Assembly: GCA_900315205.1 (NCBI GenBank) | Contig: OMYF01000020.1 | Location: 1 to 34,527, forward strand | Direction: 5' to 3' | DNA length: 34,527 nt | Source: an uncultured Acidaminococcus sp. | GTDB taxonomy: Bacteria; Bacillota; Negativicutes; Acidaminococcales; Acidaminococcaceae | Part shown: positions 1 through 7,966 of the stretch, piece by piece | How positions within the stretch are numbered: the first letter of the stretch is position 1 | Layout of the letters: every line of letters begins with the position of its first letter | The notes under the pieces: generated by a model | Told to the model about the DNA's origin: nothing | Database searches by the model: none | Seen by the model: the letters and a program-made list of their open reading frames with translations, nothing else | Position numbers and translations under genes: made by a program

Positions 1-111
1 CGGCTGAGAGCTGACGGCTGGCCGTAAATCCGCGAATCGCAATCCGCAGGCCGCAGATTGCAAATCACTGGCCGCCCCTGGCGGCTGAGAGCTGACGGCA
101 GATTGCAGCCC
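1..111. repeat. Degenerate short-word intergenic repeat block
   Basis: The words CGGCTGAGAGCTGACGGC (position 1 and again at 81) and variations on CCGCGAATCGCAATCCGCAG fill this stretch. The same vocabulary returns at 9188-9365, where a 23-bp word (80-102 = 9189-9211) is repeated exactly. No reading frame here looks coding. The spacing is irregular, so this is neither a CRISPR array nor a simple tandem repeat. It lies just downstream of the minus-strand regulator gene that ends at 122. Confidence 0.6.
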
Positions 112-121
112 CTTTGCCGTC

Positions 122-862
122 TCAACGGTCTTCCCGGGAAGGGGAGAACATGAACTGGAAATACTGTTCCTGGAAATCACGGTATTTCCGCCGGCCCAGC
201 GGGATCTCACGGCCGGCCACTTCGACGAAGGCTGATTTGATGATATGGACGGCGGCCAGGTTCACCAGATATCCTTTATTCGGGGAGACGAACTGTCCCG
301 GTGCGATCTTGTCGAGACTGGCTTTCATGTCCTGGATGGATTTGCGTGTTTCCACAAAGGATCCGTCCGTGAGGTGGACTTCAAGGACATGGCCGTGGCT
401 TTCCAGGTACGTGAGATGGCTGATCTCCTCGGCCCGGACTCCTCCGCCGACAAGGTTCAGGATGATCTTGGCGGCATTCCGCTGGCGGATGATGCTGAAG
501 GCATAGTCCATGGCCTTGTCGAACTGTTCCTGCGTAAAAGGTTTGAGCAGGTAATCCGTCGCTTTCACGGCGAATGCGTCCAGCGCGAATTCGTCACTGG
601 TGGAAAGGAAGATGATCTCCGCCCGGCTGTGATGGGAGCGGAGCTCCCGGGCCACGTCGGTCCCAAGGATGCCGGGCATGCAGACATCCAGAAGGACGAT
701 GTCGAACATGGCACCCTGTTCCACGACATCCACGAAAGCGGAAGCGTTTTCAAAGAGATGGTAGGAAACAACTTCTGACTTTGCACGGAAATATTGTTCC
801 GCCGCATGTTTGATTTCTCTGATCTGATCCGGTTTGTCATCGCAGATGGCAATGTGCAGCAT
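122..862 (-). CDS. LytTR-family response regulator
   Basis: This 246-residue two-domain transcription regulator has an N-terminal receiver domain (about 1-120). It shows the acidic pocket ICDD (residues 6-9), the phospho-acceptor Asp59 in LLDVCMP, a conserved Ser in FLSTSDE, and the Lys of TDYLLKPF. The C-terminal LytTR DNA-binding domain (about 140-240) has the family pattern LTYLESHGH, then F-SPNKGYLVNL, then a late IPLGRRKY. Members of the AgrA/VirR/LytR group usually answer a GHKL-type membrane histidine kinase encoded next door. None is present inside the window, so the partner is either beyond the left edge or unlinked. The start at 862 has an AAGGAGGG-type ribosome site upstream. The target genes cannot be deduced, although the divergently placed MATE pump is not obviously co-regulated. 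Confidence 0.92.
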   Translation of the reverse strand: MLHIAICDDKPDQIREIKHAAEQYFRAKSEVVSYHLFENASAFVDVVEQGAMFDIVLLDVCMPGILGTDVARELRSHHSRAEIIFLSTSDEFALDAFAVKATDYLLKPFTQEQFDKAMDYAFSIIRQRNAAKIILNLVGGGVRAEEISHLTYLESHGHVLEVHLTDGSFVETRKSIQDMKASLDKIAPGQFVSPNKGYLVNLAAVHIIKSAFVEVAGREIPLGRRKYRDFQEQYFQFMFSPSREDR

Positions 863-909
863 AAGGTGCGGATCCCTCCTTTTAGCAGAATGAGTGTATT
901 GCTGTCTCT

Positions 910-936
910 ATTATACAGATCTTTCTGGAATCAGAA
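910..936 (-). promoter_or_regulatory. Probable promoter of the LytTR regulator
   Basis: On the minus strand a perfect TATAAT (915 down to 910) lies about 50 bases before the start codon. The best -35 candidate is TTCTGA (936-931) at a short 15-base spacing, so the -35 is weak. A regulated promoter is possible. Confidence 0.4.
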
Positions 937-1100
937 GGGAAATGAGGCATAAAAAAGCGGTTTTTTTGCATAAAATGACGGAATGGAGGGATGGAGGGAA
1001 AATCAGGCGTGCCGTGCGGAAATTTGCAGCACCCGTGCGCGCTGCGGGGATGCGGAAATCCTGCCCGGACGGGCCGGGTATCCGTCTTTGTCCCGGCGGT

Positions 1101-2435
1101 TCAGCGGTACGCACCGGCCCGGACCTGCCTCAGGTATTCCGATCCGGACAGGATGAGATTGGAGAGCCAGCCCAGGGGCACGGCGTACCAGACAAACTGG
1201 ATGCCATAGCGCGGGGCCAGGGTCATGGCCATGGATACGCGGATCCCCAGATTGACGAGGTTTGCGATGGTGAACATCTTCATATCGCCGGAGCCCCGCA
1301 GGACACCGTCCACGGTCATCTTGAAGCCAATCAGGCAGAAGAAGAATCCCATGAAGTGGAAATACCCCAGGGCGGTCCGGGTCGCTGCAGCAGAGCCGCT
1401 GCTGCCCAGGAAGAATGCGGCCAGCGGCCGGCTTCCCAGTTCCAGCAGCAGGCAGTTCAGCACGGCAAAAAGGGCCACGAGGCAAAAGGCCGCCCTGACG
1501 CCGCCGGGGACGCGGTTTCTGCGGCCGGCCCCCAGATTCTGTGCCGTGTAGGGACTCATGGCATTGCCGATGGCGGACATGGGGACGACGCAGAGTCCCT
1601 CCACGCGCATGGCGGCAGAAAACCCGGCCAGTGCTTCTGCACCGAAGCTGTTGACGACGGACTGGACGAGCATCATGCCGATGGAAACAGTGGATTGCTG
1701 CAGGATGGAGGGAAGGGCGATCCTGGCCATGGGCAGGAGTTCCTGCGGTACGAAAAGCCGGGGCTTTGCCGAAGGCAGGTGCTTCAGCTGCAGCAGCAGC
1801 ACGCCGAAGGAACCGATGGCCGAGATCCCCTGGGCGATGAGCGTGGCCCAGGCGACACCGGCCACACTCAGATGCCAGTGCGTGACCAGAATCCAGTCGA
1901 GCCAGACATTGAAGACGGATGAGAAGATCAGGAAGTACAGGGGGACGCGGGATTTGCCCAGGGCGTTGAACATGGCGGAAAGGACGGAATACATGAAGAG
2001 GAAGGGCAGTCCCAGGAAATAGATATTCAGGTACAGTTCCGCCAGATCCAGTACTTCAGCCGGCGTCCGGAGCAGTTCCATGATGTCCCGGCTGAAAAAA
2101 AGACCGAAGGCGGCAAAGACGAGGCTGGCGGCGAGGAAAGCAAGGAGTGCCGTGTACAGGACTTCTTTCAGTTCCCGGTACCGTCCGGCTCCGAAGCAGT
2201 GGCTGACTTTGACGGAGGCACCGATGCCACCGCCGACGGCGATCCAGATGAAGATGTTCGTAAAGGCGTAGGATGCGCCCACGGCCGCGAGGGCCTGCTC
2301 TCCCACAAAGCGGCCGACGATGGCAGAATCCGCCATGGTATAGGTCTGCTGGAAGCAGTTGCCGATGATCATGGGCAGGGAAAAGAAAAACAGTGCCCGG
2401 AGCGGGTTCTCGGTGATGAGATAATCATTTTTCAT
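1101..2435 (-). CDS. MATE-family multidrug/organic cation efflux pump
   Basis: This 444-residue inner-membrane protein has about twelve hydrophobic segments. It opens with NPLRALFFFSLPMIIGNCFQQ, followed by TMADSAIVGRFVGEQALAAVGAS, which is the characteristic first MATE repeat. The second repeat begins near IALPSILQQSTVSIGMMLVQ. MATE proteins export drugs, dyes or metabolites in exchange for Na+ or H+. The reading frame runs open to 2705, but the ATG at 2435 is chosen because AAAGGCGGTG sits at the right distance before it and the protein then begins exactly where the family does. The gene stands alone, divergent from the TonB receptor. The substrate cannot be predicted. Confidence 0.92.
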   Translation of the reverse strand: MKNDYLITENPLRALFFFSLPMIIGNCFQQTYTMADSAIVGRFVGEQALAAVGASYAFTNIFIWIAVGGGIGASVKVSHCFGAGRYRELKEVLYTALLAFLAASLVFAAFGLFFSRDIMELLRTPAEVLDLAELYLNIYFLGLPFLFMYSVLSAMFNALGKSRVPLYFLIFSSVFNVWLDWILVTHWHLSVAGVAWATLIAQGISAIGSFGVLLLQLKHLPSAKPRLFVPQELLPMARIALPSILQQSTVSIGMMLVQSVVNSFGAEALAGFSAAMRVEGLCVVPMSAIGNAMSPYTAQNLGAGRRNRVPGGVRAAFCLVALFAVLNCLLLELGSRPLAAFFLGSSGSAAATRTALGYFHFMGFFFCLIGFKMTVDGVLRGSGDMKMFTIANLVNLGIRVSMAMTLAPRYGIQFVWYAVPLGWLSNLILSGSEYLRQVRAGAYR

Positions 2436-2771
2436 GCTGCACCGCCTTTCTGCTGCCGGTGCAGCGCTGTCCTTTTTGCAGCGGGCAGCGGCCTGCTGCC
2501 CGGACAGGATATTCATTGCAGTCCATGGATGATGGTTTCCCTCCTGTGTAGATACGTCCTTATTGTACCAGTATTTTCCGTGCGGGACTACTGTGGATTG
2601 CAGATGTCCGCCTCCGGCAGTCCGCAGGGCGGCGGGCGGTCCCGGGATGGTGCCGTGTATGAGCGGGGACAGCCCGTTCCAACATGCTGAAAATTGCTGT
2701 GGCATGTCCGCCGCGCGGCTGTTACACTAAGGAGTATATGGAAATATGCATATCTGAAAGGAACGGGAAAC
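2436..2771. other. Divergent intergenic region, MATE pump / TonB receptor
   Basis: These 336 bases must hold both divergent promoters. On the minus strand TGGTACAAT (near 2562-2570) is a good extended -10 for the MATE gene, without a convincing -35. On the plus strand TACACT at 2723-2728 could be the -10 of the receptor gene. I see no clear Fur box and no small gene with a good ribosome site. Confidence 0.4.
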
Positions 2772-4730
2772 ATGAGTGGGGAAAATATCATCAAAGGGGC
2801 GGGCGCTGTCCTGAGCTGTCTGTGCTTTTTGCCTTCTCCGGGATTTGCCGCACCGCAGGCAGGTGCCACGGCCGGGGACGGCATCGAGGAAATTGTCATT
2901 ACCGCTACGAAGACCCGGTCGGACCGGACCCTTGTCCCGCAGGATACGGAAGTCGTGACGCAGCAGGATTTCCGGAGATGGGGTGCCGTCACGGTGCGGG
3001 ATGCCCTGCAGCACGTGACGGGACTCAATCTGATTCCGTCCTCCATGCAGGGGCAGTCATCCCGCGTGACAAGCCAGGTTTCCCTGCGGGGGATGGGGAA
3101 CAAAGGCACGCTGATCCTGGTGGATGGACGCCGCCTGGCCGGCGAAGATTCTCCGGAAGCCATCAACGGATATGAACTGAACCGCCTGAACCTGCATGAG
3201 ATCGACCGCATCGAGATCGTCAAAGGGGCCTCTTCCGCCCTCTATGGAAGCGATGCCATGGGCGGCGTGATCCAGATCTTTACGAAACGCCCCGAAAAAG
3301 GCGGATCCTACGCCGGTGTGGACACGGGATCCGGAGAAAGCTCCGTGTACGGCGGTTTTGCAACGGGCCGGGAAGGCAAACTATCCCTTGGCGTCAATTT
3401 TGACGTGACGCGGGTGCGGGCGGACGATGCAGCCGGATACTCGAACCAGTTCGGACCGAAGCGGTTCCTGTCGCTGAACGGACAGTACAGGTTTTCCGAT
3501 ACCCAGGGGATCGATTTCGGAGCTTCTTTCCTGCGGGAACAGTATCGGGAATTTCTTGGGGCATCGCAGGAATGGTTCGATGACAACCGTTCCGATTACC
3601 ATATCCGATACCATGGGGATTCCGGAAAAAATCATTATGAAGTGCTGGCTTCTTATAACCGTCTTGGCAAATCCTCCCGGACGGAAAGCCGCGGCGGCAG
3701 CCCCGTTGATTTCGACCATGCGGTCTATGAGACGTATGCCGTGGATGCCCGGGATACGTACCGCGCCTGTGCCGGGCATACCCTTACCTTCGGCAGCGAG
3801 TACCGGCATCAGAAAGCCGGCGGGACGCGGATCGGACATGGCATCTCCACCCGGACAGAACGGGCTTACGGGCTGACGAAAACCTCTGGTGAGGATTCTT
3901 ATGATACGTACGCTTTTTACGGGCAGGATGAATGGCGGCTCTCGGACCGGCTTTTTTTCGTCCCTTCTCTCCGCTATGATCATTTTGAAGATTTCGGCAG
4001 CGAGCTCTCCCCCCGTGCCGGTCTCACCTGTGTCCTGAACCCTCATTTGAGGATCAGGACGAACTATGGCCTGGCGTACCGGATACCGACGATCTTTGAA
4101 CGGTATGCGGATATGGAACATTCTGTCCGCGGGATGCGGATCTCCTTTGTGGGAAATGAAGATCTGGACGCAGAAAGATCGAGGACCTTCGATATCGGCA
4201 TCGAAGGCGAATGGGGCCGGGGACGCGGCCGTCTGACGTATTTCCATAATACGGTGCATGACCGGATCGAAACGACGTTCCTGGGCCGCCGGGGACGGGA
4301 TCTTTTCTATACCTGCCGGAATATCGACAAGGCGGTGCTGGACGGAGTGGAAGCCGAGTTCCGCTATGCTTTTGACAGGCATTTTTCGGCCCGCGCGTCC
4401 TATACCTACCTGGATGGGAGGAACGAAGCGACGGATGGACCGCTTTTGGGCAGTGCCCGGGCCACGGGTCTTTGCGAGCTGTCCTATACGGACGGGAAGG
4501 CGCTGCCGTTTACGGCGTCGCTCTTTACGCAGTGGAACGACCATTTCGTCACCGGCGAAAATAAACCGTATACCTACAGTACGACCAACCTTGCGCTGAG
4601 CAGGGAACTGCCGCACGGACTGCGCGTCTATGCCGGGATCGACAATCTTTTCAATAAAACGTTCAGCAGCAGTGAAGATTTTGCCATCCCCGGACGGGAG
4701 TGGAGAGTGGGGATGGAGTGGAAATGGTGA
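2772..4730 (+). CDS. TonB-dependent outer-membrane receptor
   Basis: This 652-residue outer-membrane receptor has a signal peptide (about 1-30, hydrophobic core AGAVLSCLCFLPSPGFAA) and a TonB-box-like EEIVITATKT just after it. A plug domain follows, with TLILVDGRRLAG, then IEIVKGASSALYGSDAMGGV. A 22-strand type beta-barrel ends in the aromatic residue W within GMEWKW, as outer-membrane porin-fold proteins do. Such receptors import iron-siderophores, haem, cobalamin or nickel using TonB-ExbBD energy. No transport partner gene lies nearby, so the ligand is open. The barrel most resembles the FepA/CirA-type iron group. The start at 2772 is favoured over 2694 because it has AAAGGAAC before it and gives a normal signal peptide. 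This gene is the main evidence that the host has an outer membrane. Confidence 0.93.
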   Translation: MSGENIIKGAGAVLSCLCFLPSPGFAAPQAGATAGDGIEEIVITATKTRSDRTLVPQDTEVVTQQDFRRWGAVTVRDALQHVTGLNLIPSSMQGQSSRVTSQVSLRGMGNKGTLILVDGRRLAGEDSPEAINGYELNRLNLHEIDRIEIVKGASSALYGSDAMGGVIQIFTKRPEKGGSYAGVDTGSGESSVYGGFATGREGKLSLGVNFDVTRVRADDAAGYSNQFGPKRFLSLNGQYRFSDTQGIDFGASFLREQYREFLGASQEWFDDNRSDYHIRYHGDSGKNHYEVLASYNRLGKSSRTESRGGSPVDFDHAVYETYAVDARDTYRACAGHTLTFGSEYRHQKAGGTRIGHGISTRTERAYGLTKTSGEDSYDTYAFYGQDEWRLSDRLFFVPSLRYDHFEDFGSELSPRAGLTCVLNPHLRIRTNYGLAYRIPTIFERYADMEHSVRGMRISFVGNEDLDAERSRTFDIGIEGEWGRGRGRLTYFHNTVHDRIETTFLGRRGRDLFYTCRNIDKAVLDGVEAEFRYAFDRHFSARASYTYLDGRNEATDGPLLGSARATGLCELSYTDGKALPFTASLFTQWNDHFVTGENKPYTYSTTNLALSRELPHGLRVYAGIDNLFNKTFSSSEDFAIPGREWRVGMEWKW

Positions 4731-4781
4731 GCTGACGCGGCATACCGGCTGCCTCCGGACAAAAACAATTTTTATACACGC

Positions 4782-4840
4782 AAAGGGCCTGCGGCCGGAT
4801 CGGGAATCCCCGGATTTCCTTTCCGGCCGCAGGCCCTTTT
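4782..4840 (+). terminator. Rho-independent terminator of the TonB receptor gene
   Basis: A perfect 17-bp stem pairs AAAGGGCCTGCGGCCGG (4782-4798) with CCGGCCGCAGGCCCTTT (4823-4839). The loop of about 24 bases folds further (ATCGGG with CCCGGAT). A short T run follows, and the A run on the other side would also allow termination on the minus strand. Confidence 0.85.
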
Positions 4841-4965
4841 GCCTTCCGTATATAGGATATGGGGGTATGGGATGATCCTGAGTACTTCGGCCGTGCGGCA
4901 AGGCTGGGAAAACCGCGCGGCGGGATGCCGACGGAAAAAATAAAGACAAAAATCCGGAAATGCCC

Positions 4966-5050
4966 TTGACATATACCTATACTGGGTATAATATAAAGAC
5001 ATGAAACGAAATTAAAACAAATAAATCACAACATACTTCATATAGGTATA
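4966..5050 (+). promoter_or_regulatory. Promoter with palindromic operator for the ABC exporter operon
   Basis: TTGACA (4966-4971) and TATAAT (4987-4992) form a promoter with a short 15-base spacer. The spacer holds TATACC-n7-GGTATA (4972-4977, 4985-4990). A second element, TATAGGTATA at 5041-5050, is the exact reverse complement of TATACCTATA at 4972-4981 and lies between the promoter and the ribosome site. This looks like a repressor-controlled promoter with two operators. The regulator gene is not adjacent. Confidence 0.6.
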
Positions 5051-5069
5051 TGGAAAGGGATGGATGGAC

Positions 5070-6044
5070 ATGGCAGCGGAGAACGAAAATATCCTCGAAG
5101 TCAGGAATCTGAAAAAGACTTTTAAAATGAAGAGCGGTCATACGGTGGAGGCCGTCAAAGGAATTTCCTTCAATGTGAAGAGAGGCGAGATCTTCGGTTT
5201 CCTCGGACCGAACGGTGCGGGCAAGAGCACGACGATCTCCATGCTGACGACGCAGCTTGCGGCAAACGGCGGCGAGATCCTGCTCGACGGCATCGATGTC
5301 CGCAAAAATCCGGTGGAGGCGCGGGCAAAGATCGGCGTCGTGGCGCAGCACAACAATATGGACCGCAGCCTGACGGCCCGTGAAAACCTCCTGTTCCATG
5401 CCAGGTATTTCGGGATGGATGAGAAGGTGGCGGAAAAGAAGGCTGACGAATACCTTGAAAAATTCGGCCTTGCCGAATGGCAGGACGATTATGTATCGTC
5501 CTTCTCCGGCGGGATGGCGCAGCGCCTCAAGATCGCCCGGGCCATGATGCATACGCCTTCCATCCTGTTCCTGGACGAACCGACGACGGGCCTTGATCCG
5601 AACTACCGGGAAATCCTGTGGGAACAGATGCTGGAACTCAACAGACAGGGGACGACGATTTTCCTGACGACGCATTATATGGAAGAACCGGAGCGCTTCT
5701 GCCGGAATATCGCCATCGTGAACCACGGGGAACTCAAAGCTCTGGGGACATCCGAACAGCTGAAGGCACTGATCCCTTCCAAGAATATCCTGACTCTGAA
5801 GCTGGATTCCCTGGATGCGGATGATGCCCGCGCGGCAGCGGTACTGAAGGGCGTGCAGCAGGCCAAGATCCAGAACGGGACCCTGCAGCTGTACATGGAT
5901 TCCAGACAGCCCGATTTCGACGCGGTCATCCGCTGGACCGAGGACCGGCACAAAATACTGAAGAACATCAGCCTCAGCTCCAGCACCCTGGACGACGTGT
6001 TCCTGTATCTGACGGGCAGTGCGATGAATGCCCCTGAAAAATAA
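5070..6044 (+). CDS. ABC exporter ATPase subunit (DrrA/drug-resistance type)
   Basis: This cytoplasmic ATP-hydrolysing subunit of an ABC-2 type exporter is about 324 residues long. It has Walker A GPNGAGKST, Q-loop region VVAQHNNMD, signature FSGGMAQRLKIA, Walker B ILFLDEPTTGLD and H-loop TTHYMEE. The last 80 residues form the accessory C-terminal domain typical of daunorubicin-resistance-type ATPases. Its partner is the permease 26 bases downstream. The ATG at 5070 is preferred over the one at 5064 because AAAGGGA then lies at a normal distance. Substrates of this family include antibiotics, lipids and polysaccharides, and the sequence does not tell which applies here. The palindromic promoter suggests induction. 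Confidence 0.93.
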   Translation: MAAENENILEVRNLKKTFKMKSGHTVEAVKGISFNVKRGEIFGFLGPNGAGKSTTISMLTTQLAANGGEILLDGIDVRKNPVEARAKIGVVAQHNNMDRSLTARENLLFHARYFGMDEKVAEKKADEYLEKFGLAEWQDDYVSSFSGGMAQRLKIARAMMHTPSILFLDEPTTGLDPNYREILWEQMLELNRQGTTIFLTTHYMEEPERFCRNIAIVNHGELKALGTSEQLKALIPSKNILTLKLDSLDADDARAAAVLKGVQQAKIQNGTLQLYMDSRQPDFDAVIRWTEDRHKILKNISLSSSTLDDVFLYLTGSAMNAPEK

Positions 6045-6070
6045 GTCTTGCAAAGATAGGAGAATAGATC

Positions 6071-6859
6071 ATGAAAAATCGTTATTCCGGAGCTTTTTGG
6101 GCGATGGTCCAGCGGGACCTCCTGGCACAGTGGCGTGACAAGGGCGAATTTATCTTCCGCGTGGTCATGCTGCCTCTGATCCTCATCATTACGTACGGGT
6201 ATGTCCTGCCCGAGATCGGCTTTGTACCGAAGACTTTTCCGACTCATATGTTTGCCGGCATGATCGGCATGAGCATCCTGATCACGGGGATCCACGGGAC
6301 TGCCATCCCGTTTACGATGGACTTCAACAATATGCATGAAATCGAGGACCGGCTCCAGGCACCTGTCCCGGCAAATCTCGTGGCCTATGCCAAGATGCTC
6401 GTCGGCATCATCGAAGCCTTCATCGGCGGCCTGCTCGTCCTGCCGTTTTCAGCTTTCTTCATGGGAAGCCGCGTGGAACTTCTCATCCAACCCGACCGGA
6501 TCGTCTGGCTCATCCCGGTGCTGCTCCTGATCGCGGTGGCATCGGCCACACTGGGACTGCTCGTCGGGACCATCGTAAAACCCATGCAGATCGCGGCTAT
6601 GTTCCCGGGTTTCCTGATGCCCATGGTCTTTTCCGGAGCCATTTTCTTTACCTGGAACAGTCTGGATGCCGTCCCGTTCTTCCAGAAGATCATCCTGATC
6701 AATCCGCTCGTGTATGCCAATGAAGCCCTGCGCTATGCCCTGACGCCGCAGATCGACAGCATGCCCGTCGCCCTGAGCCTGACAGGCCTTGTCGTGAGCA
6801 GCCTCATCATGGGATACTTTGGATTCCGGCGTTTCCATCATATGTGCGTCAACCGCTGA
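6071..6859 (+). CDS. ABC-2 type exporter permease
   Basis: This 262-residue inner-membrane protein has six hydrophobic segments and the ABC-2 signature architecture. An N-terminal cytoplasmic stretch (VQRDLLAQWRDKGEFIFR) leads into TM1. The late segment contains PLVYANEALRYAL, matching the conserved NPLTYAVEALR-type motif of DrrB/NodJ-like permeases. It pairs with the upstream ATPase to make a dimeric exporter. The ribosome site GATAGGAGAA lies a few bases before the ATG. A GC-rich hairpin pair follows the gene, so the operon is just these two genes. Confidence 0.92.
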   Translation: MKNRYSGAFWAMVQRDLLAQWRDKGEFIFRVVMLPLILIITYGYVLPEIGFVPKTFPTHMFAGMIGMSILITGIHGTAIPFTMDFNNMHEIEDRLQAPVPANLVAYAKMLVGIIEAFIGGLLVLPFSAFFMGSRVELLIQPDRIVWLIPVLLLIAVASATLGLLVGTIVKPMQIAAMFPGFLMPMVFSGAIFFTWNSLDAVPFFQKIILINPLVYANEALRYALTPQIDSMPVALSLTGLVVSSLIMGYFGFRRFHHMCVNR

Positions 6860-6865
6860 AATCCC

Positions 6866-6937
6866 GCCGGCAGCAGTTCTGCCGGCATTGCGAGAGCCAG
6901 TCCGCTGCCGGTACGGCGGACTGGTGTCTTTGATTTT
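6866..6937 (+). terminator. Double-hairpin terminator after the ABC exporter operon
   Basis: A first hairpin pairs GCCGGCAG (6866-6873) with CTGCCGGC (6879-6886). A second pairs CCAGTCCGC (6897-6905) with GCGGACTGG (6916-6924) and is followed by the T-rich TGTCTTTGATTTT. Confidence 0.7.
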
Positions 6938-7075
6938 ACAGAAACCTTACCATCGGTTCATGTGCTTCTTACAGAATTGCGGTATCCTTCGTGTAGCATG
7001 ACAGGCCGGAGAAATCACCGGGAGGGGCTGCCGCCGGGCATCCTCATGACAGATTCTTTCAGGGAGGCAGAAGAA

Positions 7076-7879
7076 ATGTGCAAATGGGATACCGCCACAG
7101 GGATCCAGGGCGTCATCTTCGACTGGGCCGGGACGCTTGTGGATTTTGGCGCCATGGCGGCTGTGCGGGCTTATATGGCTGTTTTTGACGCGTATGGAGT
7201 GGCTTTGACGGAAGAAGAAGCCTGGGACAGGCAGGGCCTGTCCCCTTACGGGAACGTACGGAGGCTGCTCAGTACGGAACGGATCCGCCGGGAATGGGAA
7301 CAGATCCATGGGAAAAGCTGGGGGCCCGAGGATGTGGAGCGTCTCTGTCTGTCCCTGGAGGGCCATCTGGAGGCGAGCCTCAAAGAGACGGCACGCCTGA
7401 AGCCGGGAGTCCTCTATATGGCGCGGAAACTGCATGAAGCGGGTATCCGGATCGGCTCGACTTCGGAATACGGCAACGCAAAGCTGCGCATCATCCTGCC
7501 CGTGGCGGAGGCCCAGGGCTTTGAGCCGGAGTGCTGGGTGACCGCCGATGCGACGCGGGGGAAAGGACGCCCCTATTCGTACATGATCTTCCAGAACATG
7601 CAGCAGCTGGAGCTCAGTGACGTGCACCGGGTCATCAAAGTGGGGGATACGGCAGAAGATATCCGCGAAGGACGCGCAGCCGGGGTCTGGACTGTCGGGG
7701 TCCTGGACGGGAGTGCGCTCATGGGCCTTTCCGAGGAACGGTACAACGCACTTTCCCGGAGTGAGCTCAGCCAGTACCGGAGCCGGGCGCTTGAAGCCTA
7801 TGCCGCGGCGGGAGCGGATTTCACCGTCCGCAATGTGACGGAACTGGTGGATGTCATCCGCCGCCTTGGCGGCGCCTGA
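7076..7879 (+). CDS. Phosphonoacetaldehyde hydrolase-like HAD protein lacking the Schiff-base Lys
   Basis: This 267-residue HAD-superfamily hydrolase has the length and pattern of PhnX (phosphonatase), which splits phosphonoacetaldehyde into acetaldehyde and phosphate. The nucleophile loop VIFDWAGT (Asp16), motif IGSTSEYG, and the C-terminal IKVGDTAEDIREG and WTVGV are all close to PhnX. A gapless comparison with the remembered Bacillus cereus enzyme (Asp12, Met49, Lys53, His56) gives Asp16, Gln53, Pro57 and Asn60. The lysine that forms the Schiff base with substrate is therefore replaced by proline, and the neighbouring cap residues also differ. Chemistry is probably changed. No aminoethylphosphonate transaminase or phosphonate transporter is near. 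The start at 7076 has AGGGAGG eight bases upstream, and the frame is open back to 6962 without a comparable site. Confidence 0.85.
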   Translation: MCKWDTATGIQGVIFDWAGTLVDFGAMAAVRAYMAVFDAYGVALTEEEAWDRQGLSPYGNVRRLLSTERIRREWEQIHGKSWGPEDVERLCLSLEGHLEASLKETARLKPGVLYMARKLHEAGIRIGSTSEYGNAKLRIILPVAEAQGFEPECWVTADATRGKGRPYSYMIFQNMQQLELSDVHRVIKVGDTAEDIREGRAAGVWTVGVLDGSALMGLSEERYNALSRSELSQYRSRALEAYAAAGADFTVRNVTELVDVIRRLGGA

Positions 7880-7931
7880 TCCGAAAACTGAGCCGGGGCG
7901 GGGAAGCTCCAGGATATTTGTGTGCGCTTTC

Positions 7932-7960
7932 TTGACACAGGTTTCCCGATTTGCTAGCAT
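7932..7960 (+). promoter_or_regulatory. Promoter of the leader RNA / DUF805 operon
   Basis: TTGACA (7932-7937) and TAGCAT (7955-7960) are separated by an ideal 17 bases. Transcription would start near 7967, about 165 bases before the first start codon. This leaves room for the folded leader described next. Confidence 0.7.
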
Positions 7961-7966
7961 TACCTT

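Noticed and set aside
1..120. CRISPR array
   Set aside because: The repeated words are of unequal length and spacing, there are no unique spacers of constant size, and no cas genes are in the window.
894..1922. Long plus-strand open frame of 342 codons opposite the MATE gene
   Set aside because: It is antisense to a well-supported pump gene, rich in Gly/His/Gln of shadow type, and without a ribosome site or recognisable domain.
3381..4949. Minus-strand open frame of 522 codons opposite the TonB receptor
   Set aside because: It mirrors the GC-rich codon bias of the receptor gene, runs through the terminator region, and has no domain pattern.
5001..5015. Tiny open frame (MKRN) after the ABC operon promoter as a leader peptide
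   Set aside because: It is four codons long, has no ribosome site, and nothing suggests attenuation there.
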